From Bifidobacterium catenulatum DSM 16992 = JCM 1194 = LMG 11043 (GTDB lineage: Bacteria > Actinomycetota > Actinomycetes > Actinomycetales > Bifidobacteriaceae), in the NCBI RefSeq assembly GCF_001025195.1, contig NZ_AP012325.1:1240001-1304000 (forward strand): DNA of 64,000 nucleotides, written 5' to 3'. Positions within the stretch are counted from its first letter, which is position 1, and every line of letters begins with the position of its first letter. The notes beneath the pieces were generated by a model that was not told the origin of the DNA, made no database searches, and saw nothing but the letters and a program-made list of their open reading frames with translations. The position numbers and the translations under genes were made by a program. Of this stretch, positions 56,355 to 64,000 are shown in pieces.

Positions 56355-57155
56355 ATGTCATCGGACATCAAGGCTGCGTTTTTCGATATCGACGGCACTT
56401 TGACGAGTTTCGTCACGCATGTGGTGCCGCGATCCACCATCGACGCATTGCATGCGTTGCAGAAAAAAGACGTGAAGGTGTTCATCTGCTCGGGGCGCGC
56501 ACCCTCCTATATGGGTGTGGTGCTTGACACCATTCCCGTCGAATTTGATGGCATTGTTGGCCTTAACGGCCAGTTCTGTACAACACGCGACGGCCTCGAT
56601 TACCGTCATCCAATCGACCTGCACGATGTGGAGATCATCACCGACTGGCTGCAATCGCATACCGATGTCGTCGCCAATTACGCGGAAAGCGACTACGGGT
56701 ATTTCAATCGCATCAACGCCGCTTTGGAACGTACGTGGAACAGCCTTGGCAAAACCGCGCCGAAAATCGACATATGCAATCCGCGGCAACGTATAGGAAA
56801 CCATTGCACATTCCAGATCAGCCCATATGTGGATAAGGCAACGGAAGCGGAAATCGCCGGCATGTGCGACAACGTGCGCGGTGTGAGGTGGCATCCCGAC
56901 TTCACCGACCTGATTCCTGCGGATGGCGGCAAGGCGGTCGGCATGCAGGTCGTGCTTGAGCATTTTGGTTGGTCGAAGGACAATGCGATCGCGTTCGGCG
57001 ATGGCGGCAACGACGTGGATATGCTACGTTTCGCCGGCATAGGCGTGGCTATGGGCAACGCCACTGACGAACCGAAGACCGTGGCCGATTACGTCACCGA
57101 CAGTGTCGACGATGCCGGAATCTCGAATGCGTTGCATCATTTTGAAATTCTGTAG
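56355..57155 (+). CDS. HAD-superfamily Cof-type phosphatase
   Basis: 266 residues, cytosolic. Nucleophile motif FFDIDGTLTSF, Thr/Ser motif ICSGRAPSYM, the C2 cap between, and C-terminal FGDGGNDVDMLRFAGIGVAM. Acts on sugar phosphates or similar small metabolites; substrate unknown. GGGGAG precedes the ATG by seven bases. Divergent from the M20 gene. Confidence 0.92.
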   Translation: MSSDIKAAFFDIDGTLTSFVTHVVPRSTIDALHALQKKDVKVFICSGRAPSYMGVVLDTIPVEFDGIVGLNGQFCTTRDGLDYRHPIDLHDVEIITDWLQSHTDVVANYAESDYGYFNRINAALERTWNSLGKTAPKIDICNPRQRIGNHCTFQISPYVDKATEAEIAGMCDNVRGVRWHPDFTDLIPADGGKAVGMQVVLEHFGWSKDNAIAFGDGGNDVDMLRFAGIGVAMGNATDEPKTVADYVTDSVDDAGISNALHHFEIL

Positions 57156-57350
57156 AAAAGGTTTTTAAGAGTTTTCTTGCGATTTTTAAGACGGTTTTCG
57201 CGAATTTCTGCGTTTTTCATGCCCTTTATAAGTATTTTCAATAAGCAAACGCCGTGTTGCCGTCGATGGTTCCTCTATATTGGTCAATCGTTGGGTCCGC
57301 CGCGCGGCAAACAGGCGGCTCGTATAGCGAATTGAGAGAGGAATTCAACC

Positions 57351-58196
57351 ATGCGTAACAAGAAGCTTCTCGGCGCACTGCTCGCCGTCACCACGCTCGC
57401 GACCTTCGGCTTGGCCGGCTGCGGCGACTCTGGCTCCACCGGCGCCGCCTCCAAGGAGGATGACAAGACCATCACCGTGGCGGCCTCCCCGACCCCGCAC
57501 GCGGAAATCCTAAACAAGGCCGTCAAGCCGCTCGTCGAGAAAGATGGTTATAAGCTCGAAGTCAAGGAGTTCACCGATTACGTTCAGCCGAACACCGCCA
57601 CCGAGGACGGTGAAGTGGACGCCAACTACTTCCAGCACAAGCCGTACCTCGACAACTTCAACAAGGAGAAGGGCACGCATCTGGTGTCCGTGGAAGGTGT
57701 CCACTTCGAGCCATTCGGTCTATACCCTGGCAAGACCAAGGATTTGCAGAATCTGCAGGACGGCGCCACCGTGGCCGTGCCGAACGACGCCACCAACGAG
57801 GCCCGTGCTCTTCTGCTGCTGCAGGATGCCGGTCTGATCGAGCTGAAGAATCCGAAGGACATCAACGCCACTCCGAAGGACATCACCTCCAATCCGAAGA
57901 ACCTGAAGTTCAAGGAGCTTGAGGCCGCCGTGGTCCCGACCGTCATCAAGGATATCGACATCGCGGCACTGAACGGAAACTACGCCATTCAAGCCGGCTT
58001 CGACCCGACCAAGGACACACTGGTCACCGAAAAGGCCGACGGCCTGGCCGCGAAAACCTACCAGAACATCCTCGTGGTGAAGGAAGGCAACGAGAACACC
58101 GCCAAGACCAAGGAGCTCAAGAAGGCTTTGAAGTCCGACGAGGTGCGCGACTACATCAACAAGAACTACAAGGGCGCTGTGGTGCCGGTCTTCTAA
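57351..58196 (+). CDS. metQ: MetQ/NlpA-family methionine-binding lipoprotein
   Basis: 281 residues. Lipoprotein signal peptide with lipobox LAGC (cysteine near residue 24), then the NlpA domain (ITVAASPTPHAEILN, EFTDYVQPNTATEDGEVDAN, YFQHKPYLDNFN). Captures methionine outside the membrane for the adjacent permease/ATPase. First gene of a three-gene transporter. GAGAGG precedes the ATG. No SAM riboswitch or T-box is evident in the roughly 190-base leader. Confidence 0.93.
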   Translation: MRNKKLLGALLAVTTLATFGLAGCGDSGSTGAASKEDDKTITVAASPTPHAEILNKAVKPLVEKDGYKLEVKEFTDYVQPNTATEDGEVDANYFQHKPYLDNFNKEKGTHLVSVEGVHFEPFGLYPGKTKDLQNLQDGATVAVPNDATNEARALLLLQDAGLIELKNPKDINATPKDITSNPKNLKFKELEAAVVPTVIKDIDIAALNGNYAIQAGFDPTKDTLVTEKADGLAAKTYQNILVVKEGNENTAKTKELKKALKSDEVRDYINKNYKGAVVPVF

Positions 58197-58220
58197 GACC
58201 CGCTTCGGCTGCAAGAATTC

Positions 58221-58250
58221 AATGCCGCAGGTATACTACCCTGCGGCATT
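58221..58250 (+). terminator. Hairpin between metQ and metN
   Basis: Arms AATGCCGCAGG and CCTGCGGCATT with an eight-base loop followed by CTTGTTA. Such a partial terminator probably makes metQ more abundant than metN/metI. Confidence 0.75.
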
Positions 58251-58283
58251 CTTGTTATGGAACATCAATAGGAACAGGACATT

Positions 58284-59102
58284 ATGACGATTCAGATCGA
58301 CCATCTGCACAAAAGCTATGGCAGTGGCGCCGAGGCGCATGAGGTGCTGCACGACATCAACCTGACCATCGATTCGGGTGAAGTCTTCGGCATCCTCGGC
58401 TCCTCCGGTGCGGGCAAGTCCACGTTGGTGCGCTGCATCAATCTGCTGGAACGTCCCACTTCCGGCAAAGTGCGCGTCGATGGTGAGGACATCACCGACG
58501 CGAAAGGCAAGGAGCTGGCGGACGTGCGTGCCGGAATCGGCATGATCTTCCAGAATTTCAGCCTGTTCCAGCAGCGCACAGTGCTGCGCAACGTCACGTT
58601 CCCACTGGAGCTCAACCATACGCCGAAAAACAAGCGCGAGGAGCGTGCCCGCTATCTGCTTGACCTGGTTGGATTGGCTGATCTGGCCGACCGCTATCCG
58701 AGCCAGCTGTCCGGCGGCCAACAGCAGCGCGTGGCCATCGCACGCGCGTTGGCCAACAATCCGTCCATCATGCTGTGCGACGAGGCCACCAGCGCACTCG
58801 ACTCCACCACAACTGCGCAGATCCTTGACCTGCTGCGCCGCATCAACCGCGAGCTCAATGTGACGCTGGTCATCATCACGCATTCGTTGTCCGTGGCACG
58901 CAACATCTGCGACCGTGTGGCCATGATTGATGGCGGACGCATCGTGGAGATGGGCGACACGGAAGAATTGTTCTCCAATCCGCAAAGCGACATTCTGAAA
59001 ACACTGATCACCGATGCGAAAGTGGAGAACCATCGCCATAAGCATGATTCCGCTTCGTCCGATGAGCAGACGGACGCGCCGACCAAGGAAGAGGTGAAGT
59101 GA
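58284..59102 (+). CDS. metN: Methionine ABC transporter ATP-binding protein
   Basis: 272 residues. Walker A LGSSGAGKSTLVRCI, Q-loop IFQNFSLFQQ, signature QLSGGQQQRVAIARAL, Walker B IMLCDEATSALD and H-loop VIITHSLSVAR. It lacks the C-terminal NIL domain (about 80 residues) that provides feedback inhibition by methionine in E. coli MetN; here the end is a short polar tail (HRHKHDSASSDEQTD). AGGA precedes the ATG. Confidence 0.92.
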   Translation: MTIQIDHLHKSYGSGAEAHEVLHDINLTIDSGEVFGILGSSGAGKSTLVRCINLLERPTSGKVRVDGEDITDAKGKELADVRAGIGMIFQNFSLFQQRTVLRNVTFPLELNHTPKNKREERARYLLDLVGLADLADRYPSQLSGGQQQRVAIARALANNPSIMLCDEATSALDSTTTAQILDLLRRINRELNVTLVIITHSLSVARNICDRVAMIDGGRIVEMGDTEELFSNPQSDILKTLITDAKVENHRHKHDSASSDEQTDAPTKEEVK

Positions 59103-59103
59103 A

Positions 59104-59784
59104 ATGGGACAGATTATCTCGCAATTCATCGCCGATTATGGCGAACTGCTGGTCGAGGGAGTACGTGACACGATCATCATGACCGCGGTAGCGACGCTAC
59201 TCGCGTATGTGATCGGCCTACCTGTGGGCGTACTGCTCATCACCTCGGCAAAGAAGGGCATCCGTCCGAACGCGACACTCAACACCGTGCTCGGCTGGAT
59301 CGTGAACATCGTGCGTTCCGTACCATTCATCATTCTTCTGGTGGCCATCATCCCATTGACCCGACTGATCGTCGGCACTTCGCTCGGCGTGCCGGGAGCC
59401 ATCGTGCCGCTGGTCATCACCGCGGCGCCGTTCGTGGCACGCGTGGTGGAGCAGTCGCTCGCCGAAGTGGACGGAAGTCTGGTGGAGGCCGCGCAAAGCT
59501 TCGGCGCCAGCAATCTGCAGATCGTGTTCAAAGTGCTGCTGTTCGAAAGCCTGCCGTCGCTGGTGCGCGGCGCAGCACTGACGTTCATCACCCTGTTCGG
59601 CTTCTCCGCCATGGCCGGCACCGTCGGCGCAGGCGGTTTGGGCGATATCGCCATCCGCTACGGCTACCAGCGTTACCAGTACGACGTGATGACCGTGGCC
59701 GTGATCCTGTGCGTCATCCTCGTGCAAATCGTGCAGACTATCGGCGACGTGATATCCAACCACATCGACCATCACGAGCGCTAA
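59104..59784 (+). CDS. metI: Methionine ABC transporter permease
   Basis: 226 residues, about five membrane helices, BPD-type permease with the EAA loop EVDGSLVEAAQSFGASNLQI and SVPFIILLVAIIPLTRL. Starts one base after the metN stop; coupled. Confidence 0.92.
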   Translation: MGQIISQFIADYGELLVEGVRDTIIMTAVATLLAYVIGLPVGVLLITSAKKGIRPNATLNTVLGWIVNIVRSVPFIILLVAIIPLTRLIVGTSLGVPGAIVPLVITAAPFVARVVEQSLAEVDGSLVEAAQSFGASNLQIVFKVLLFESLPSLVRGAALTFITLFGFSAMAGTVGAGGLGDIAIRYGYQRYQYDVMTVAVILCVILVQIVQTIGDVISNHIDHHER

Positions 59785-59806
59785 ACCGACGCTTTCATGC
59801 TCCTAT

Positions 59807-59854
59807 ATACAAGAATCGGGTCTGAATAATTGTGTTCGGACCCGATTCTTGTAT
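59807..59854 (+). terminator. Terminator of the methionine transporter operon
   Basis: 19-base arms from ATACAAGAATCGGGTCTGA to TCGGACCCGATTCTTGTAT, with one G:U-type mismatch and a 10-base loop. Confidence 0.85.
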
Positions 59855-59988
59855 GCGAAGACACTGCTACGTGTTGCGCTTACTTGTTGAGTTCAACAAC
59901 CCAAGCTATGATATAACCCCGAACCATCCAGAACATCGATAAACTACTTCAAAGACAAAAGAGGCGCGGCACGATTGCAGGGGCATTG

Positions 59989-60399
59989 ATGACAGGAACA
60001 CTACCAAAACAGCATAAAGCGGCGCGCATCATCGAGCATATCGTCCTTGTACTCGCACTGGTCTGGGCCGGCGGCTGTACCCTCATATGGACGCAAATAG
60101 ACATGCCCCACAGCATCGTGAACACGACATCCTCTGACAGCACCTGCGAAGTGGCCATCGGCGAACTAGGCTCGCCCATGTTCTTCGGCCCAAGCACCAT
60201 CACGATCAAAGTCTCCTGGAACACCGATCCCAATGTCATCGGAGCCGAGAACGTCACGGAAATCAAGACGGACCTTCACAACGACGGCAAATCATTGGAC
60301 TCGGACAACTTCACCGTAACCTGGCACGGCAACATCCCGACCGTCACCACCCACGGCGAGGAACAATCGGACCAGAGCTACACGTTTAACTGGAAATAA
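59989..60399 (+). CDS. Membrane-anchored unknown protein
   Basis: About 136 residues. A short basic N-terminus and one hydrophobic helix (IIEHIVLVLALVWAGGCTLI) precede a beta-rich extracytoplasmic domain (SSDSTCEVAIGELGSP, ITIKVSWNTDPN). The AGGC before the cysteine is not a standard lipobox, so a simple signal anchor is more likely. No family recognised. AGGGG precedes the ATG. Confidence 0.55.
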   Translation: MTGTLPKQHKAARIIEHIVLVLALVWAGGCTLIWTQIDMPHSIVNTTSSDSTCEVAIGELGSPMFFGPSTITIKVSWNTDPNVIGAENVTEIKTDLHNDGKSLDSDNFTVTWHGNIPTVTTHGEEQSDQSYTFNWK

Positions 60400-60644
60400 C
60401 CACCCCGAACATCACGTCTCTCCGAGAATAGTCCTCACGGCCGAGCAGATCCCACAGGGGCATAAGCATGAAAATCATGACTACCATCATCATGCGCACC
60501 TCTGATGATAATCGCGTGTGGTCGTTTTTGGCTTTGTTCCAAGGTTTTCAATTTTTGGGAAACCTGCCGATCAGTCTCGTCTTCCACGAGGTACCTACAG
60601 GCACCCAAAAATAATCCGGGAACGTTCCACCACCCTGCCGGCGC

Positions 60645-61724
60645 TCAGCGTCTTCGCCGACCGGCACGGAAAAGTGCAATACCCCCTGTGGTTTCATGAT
60701 GTTCCGCATGGGTGGTGCAGAAGCATTCGCCCGGCAGCACGTCTCCATGGCGGACAATAGACAGAACGATACGCGGCCCATACAACCGTCCCAGCCGCCA
60801 ATGGCATCCCAAATCCATCCCGAATCCCACAGGCCTATTGCAGACAGCCCAGAATGGCATGGCGGAGGTCGCCCGTGCGACCAATGCGGAGAAGCGACCG
60901 AACAATTCCAAGTAATCGTCCTTGTCAAGCAAATAGCCAAGATCACCGATGGCCTGGTACACGTTCTCGTTAGCGCGCCCATCGTACCGGACACAATAGC
61001 AGCGCTCGTCATGCGCGCACAGGTTGCGGTAGAACACCAGTCTGCTGAAGATGCTGTCCAACCGCTTGATGGTGATGCGTCGCGGCCCGTCGTGCGTGTC
61101 CGCATACAAACCGGTGAAACTTTCGGCGACCGCCAATCGGACGGCCGGGGACTGGACTTGGAAGAACCATACCGTCTGGCCGAAAGAAAGATCGTTGGCC
61201 AGCACTCACAACGGGACCTGGCCGTTGTGGTCTTCCATGCAATGGCGGATATACGCCTTGCCGCCATAGTCGCCCCTGTTGCGCGGGCTGCCGTCCAACT
61301 CAGGTATCCGCTTGAAGACCTTGTCGATCAACGCCACGGCGCTCGGACGGCGCCTGGAATCATAATAGTCGGGATTGAGATACGGGTTGACCTCGTCGGG
61401 GTGCAGCCTGGTGAACTCATGCGCGCATACTGCCTTGAGCGCGGCCTCCGCCCGTGTGATGGCGGAAAACAACAGTTCACGCAACTCACGGTCGAACAGG
61501 AACAGGGCGTACAGATCATCGAAACGCGCGCCCGTCCCGTACCGGTCATCACCAGCGGTCAGACATGCCTTTCGGTCGAGGAACAAATCCTTGTAACCAT
61601 TGACGATCGGATAATAGCCCTCGCGCCTGAGCACATGACCCGCACCGGCATCGACAGCCATGCCACGGGAGCGCAAAATGCGCAGCTGTTCGTCCACACT
61701 CCTGTAGGGCTTGCGCAACGACAT
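60645..61724 (-). pseudogene. Abi-family (AbiD/AbiF-like) gene interrupted by an in-frame stop
   Basis: Translates as one Abi_2-type protein except for TGA at 61206-61208. First part: MSLRKPYRSVDEQLRILRSR, VNGYKDLF, FDRELRELLFSAITRAEAAL; second part, in the same frame immediately after the stop: VLANDLSFGQTVWFFQ and FSRLVFYRNLCAHDERCY, the last holding an R-x4-H HEPN-like motif. In family members the interrupted position (VPL.VL.N.LTFGQ) is normally tryptophan, so a single TGG to TGA change explains it. The start at ATG 61724 has GGGAGG upstream. Likely a former abortive-infection gene; expression of a truncated product is possible. Confidence 0.75.
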
Positions 61725-61984
61725 GAATTCGACCTCCCCCAATCCGGCGATGAAAGCACTGAGGCCACCCCGCATCCACGGGATGGCCTCAGCGAACCGA
61801 ACGAAGTCCAGCTTATTTCGCTGTTACAGAATAGCGCCGATCCTCGCGAATGCAACCCAGCCGGACGTCGAATGAGATGAAACCTCCATATCATTATTCC
61901 AAAGGCACACGCCGATCTATCAAGGCCACCACCAGAAAAACCCAAACGCCTCCAAAAAGAGACGACGCACGCCTCCACGAGACT

Positions 61985-62964
61985 GAATTGCGCCCCGTTT
62001 GTTGGACGTTGTTAATTAGGATACAGCCCTAGACCGCGAGGGACATGCTCCGGAACTCCTCCGGGGTATGTCCCTCGAGTCGTATCTGGCACCGTCTGGT
62101 GTTCCAATGGATGATGTAGGCGTCCAGTTCGCGTTTGAACTGTTCGTACGAGTCGAACTCTCCCGGCCTCGGTAGAACTCGTCCTTCAAGTGGCCGAACA
62201 CCTGCTCGGCGGCGGCGTTGTCCAGGCAGTTGCCCTTGCGGCTCATGGACTGGCGGATGCCGAGGCGTTCGAGCTCGCCCCGCCACCATTGGTGCTGGTA
62301 CTGCCATCCCATGTCCGAGTGCAGGATCGGCTCCACGCCGGCGGGCAGGCGCTCCGCGAGCATGACGAGCAGGCGCTTCTGCTGCCCGAGGTCCGGACTG
62401 CGGCTCACGTCCCAGGCGACGATCTCCTTGCTGGCCATGTCGTACACGGGCGCGAGGTACGCCTTGGAGCCGGCGACCTTGAACTCGGTGACGTCGGTGC
62501 CGAGCTTGGAGAACGGACGGGCCGAGTCGAAGTCGCGTTTGAGCAGGTTATGCACGTGATCGCCCGTCTCGCCCCTGTACGAGTCGTACCTCCTCCACGG
62601 GTTCCTGGAGCGGATGGCGCATCTCAGTCCCATGCGCCGCATGACCCCGGGCACGCTCTTGGCCGACACTCGTTGCCCGAACTCGTGGACCAGGCACATG
62701 CGCACCTGCCGGTGGCCGCACCCGTTCGGCGAGCTCCTGCTCGCGCGTCGGTTCGGGCTTCGGTTTGGATTTCGAGCCTCTGGGCCTGCCCTTGGGCCTC
62801 GGCCCGAGCGCCTCCGGACCTCCGGCCCGGTACTCGCGGCACCAGTGTTCCAGGGGTGCGACGCTCGCGATCCCGTGCATGGCCATGACCTCCGCCTTGG
62901 TCAGACCGTTCTCGACGTGGTCGCACGCCGCGGCGACCTTCGTCTCCCCACGTATACCGTATAG
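61985..62964 (-). mobile_element. Degenerate IS3-family (IS150-like) insertion sequence
   Basis: OrfA part: VAAACDHVENGLTKAEVMAM and WCREYRAGGPEALGPRPKGR (helix-turn-helix). OrfB part: VMRRMGLRCAIRSRN, LGTDVTEFKVAGSKAYLAPV, ILHSDMGWQYQHQWW and NCLDNAAAEQVFGHLKDEFY, giving the DDE triad. The end of orfA and the beginning of orfB are joined with a deletion near 62710, and a one-base frameshift near 62160 splits the C-terminus (FDSYEQFKRELDAYIIHWNT is in another frame). The right end GCGCCCCGTTTGTTGGAC at about 61990 looks like an IS3 terminal repeat; no left end is found. Not mobile on its own. Confidence 0.8.
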
Positions 62965-63644
62965 TCAGGAACGCTTTTATACCTGTTCTTATCTTCCGTA
63001 TGAACCACATACACCGTTGGATAATGAAGACGCGTTCTCTCGGACATCGATACCCCCTCTTATCCCTATCTCGCTTATGTATGGCAGATACACCTCAGAA
63101 AAGCGTATTTAGGGGGTATGAGAACAGCTGTTATGACAACCTGACCTGCCATATATAAGCGAGATGTCTCAGGATAAAGCACGGAATCTGCCATACGTAA
63201 GCGGGATAACCAAGCTTAAGCGCTCGTACGACACATTTTTGTGCACAAGACATTCCTCCGCAAGCGTCATCCGACCGCCTGGTGGCACGTTTCATATGCA
63301 CAGAGAAAACACAGCCCGCAAACGCCACACTCGAAGCATGACGCCAGTGGTTTTAAGGTGAAACCACGCCGATTCTGCTTGCTGATTAAGGTAGACGATA
63401 CGGGCTTTCTCTGGCATTCGTTGTCGATGGAAGCCCACTTGGCAGATTGCATGTTCCTCCCTTTCGGGTATGGAGGGAGTGTTCGGGCACTGGAGTGAGC
63501 ATAACGTAATCATGAGAGAGCAGACAAAATAACTACGGCAGCTTCGATCTTGCGCGTTCCGCCCCTCTCGGTCTTCCCTCGGCGCATCTCTACGAAGTGC
63601 TTGACGGTAATTTCTTCCAAGGTGAAATCAGCTAGTGGGGGCAA
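62965..63644. other. Region without recognisable genes
   Basis: About 680 bases between the IS remnant and the acyltransferase-like fragment. The only structure I see is the inverted-repeat element at 63067-63207; the short open frames of 60-85 codons in it have no homology that I recognise and several run through the repeats. Confidence 0.5.
63067..63207. repeat. Inverted-repeat element, copy 2 (three 20-mer units)
   Basis: Units at about 63068-63088 (ATCTCGCTTATGTATGGCAG), 63146-63165 (CTGCCATATATAAGCGAGAT, its reverse complement with one mismatch) and 63187-63207 (direct, CTGCCATACGTAAGCGGGAT). Related to the element at 26288-26439 by sequence and layout. Confidence 0.75.
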
Positions 63645-63983
63645 GTGTTTCTGTATCTGTGCATTCTTGGACCATCCGTGTTCATGATCAGTCTCGGGTC
63701 GAATCTGGTCTTCTCCGACGCCAACCCTCGCAAGATTGTAAAACGAGGCTGCACCACGCTCATCGCTTTTCTTCTGTTGAATATCGTGCGCGATGGGATT
63801 CCCGATGTAGTCGTTGCATTGACTGGCCACCCCAGTATTCTCGACACGTTTGGATACGATATTTTTGCGTCCGATATTCTGGGATTTGCGGGTTTCGTAT
63901 TCCTGTTTTTTCGCACTTGTCAAACATTTTTACATTGCTTCATTGGCTACGCCGCTGATTTCGTTATGCATGTTGACGGTTAA
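63645..63983 (+). pseudogene. Fragment of a membrane acyltransferase (DUF1624-like)
   Basis: 112 codons with several hydrophobic helices (VFMISLGSNLVFSDAN, KRGCTTLIAFLLLNIVRDGI, DILGFAGFVFLFF), similar to the DUF1624/heparan-alpha-glucosaminide acetyltransferase-like family. The N-terminus with the usual first helix is absent, the frame opens with GTG without a ribosome binding site, and it ends after the third or fourth helix. Probably a broken gene. Confidence 0.5.
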
Positions 63984-64000
63984 CGATCTGATTCCGCCAT

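Noticed and set aside
57156-57350. SAM riboswitch or T-box before metQ
   Set aside because: No conserved core of either class could be found in the leader.
60696-61880. 394-codon plus-strand frame opposite the Abi-like gene
   Set aside because: No family resemblance and no ribosome binding site; the minus strand carries clear Abi motifs on both sides of the stop.
63510-63923. 137-codon minus-strand frame near the window end
   Set aside because: Opposite the acyltransferase-like fragment; no recognised family and no clear start.

Overview
The window reads as a chromosomal segment of a Bifidobacterium (high-GC Gram-positive Actinomycetota). The evidence is the gene content rather than a marker gene: a glutamine-dependent NAD synthetase, DUF3000 next to RNase D and trigger factor, polyphosphate glucokinase, pyruvate formate-lyase with its activase, a PepC-type aminopeptidase, and an EcfA-EcfA-EcfT fusion served by a riboflavin S component. 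No rRNA, tRNA or CRISPR array was found, and the species cannot be named from sequence reading alone.

Layout. 0.2-7.5 kb (minus strand): Mrp/ApbC Fe-S carrier ATPase, NAD-dependent DNA ligase LigA with a large insertion, and a TPR-like protein of about 1100 residues. 7.6-12.5 kb (plus): a polytopic GT-C-like membrane protein, an arylsulfotransferase-like surface protein and an odd ABC ATPase. 12.6-17.3 kb: aminotransferase, polyphosphate glucokinase, family 2 glycosyltransferase, a TPP riboswitch with tenA, and a CRM-domain RNA-binding protein. 17.4-20.8 kb: a vitamin transport module, with an FMN riboswitch, ribU, a hairpin, the three-domain ECF fusion and a small overlapping ORF. 20.9-30.7 kb: SNF2/SWIM helicase, PepC, a secreted HNH/Excalibur nuclease, a potassium channel, a 2-hydroxyacid dehydrogenase, Dtd and an alpha/beta hydrolase.

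30.7-43.3 kb is an accessory island. It holds a VOC gene remnant, two small genes, an AT-rich HEPN + DUF262 pair, and, divergent from that pair across a 12-bp-arm dyad, a three-gene modification/restriction-like operon. That operon has an adenine methyltransferase split over two overlapping genes, with a G9 homopolymer in the second, and a 1119-residue GIY-YIG-like/DEAH-helicase/methyltransferase-like protein. Next come an EcsC-like gene divergent from two unknown helical proteins, then a metallophosphoesterase. The island ends at a truncated copy of the 28.4-29.4 kb dehydrogenase gene that shares a 55-bp near-identical direct repeat with it. I regard the restriction-like operon plus its HEPN/DUF262 partner as the best candidate for an incompletely described, phase-variable defence system.

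43.4-60.4 kb returns to housekeeping: cupin, GNAT, YdcF-like protein, trigger factor, RNase D, DUF3000, pflB-pflA, NadE, M20 peptidase, HAD phosphatase and a MetQNI-type methionine ABC transporter. 60.6-64 kb is decaying DNA: an Abi-family gene with an in-frame stop, a deleted and frameshifted IS3-family element, a second copy of an inverted-repeat element that also occurs at 26.3 kb, and an acyltransferase-like fragment at the window edge.

Many genes are closed by well-formed hairpins, which are listed. Start codons were chosen mainly by purine-rich ribosome binding sites and often differ from the longest open frame.
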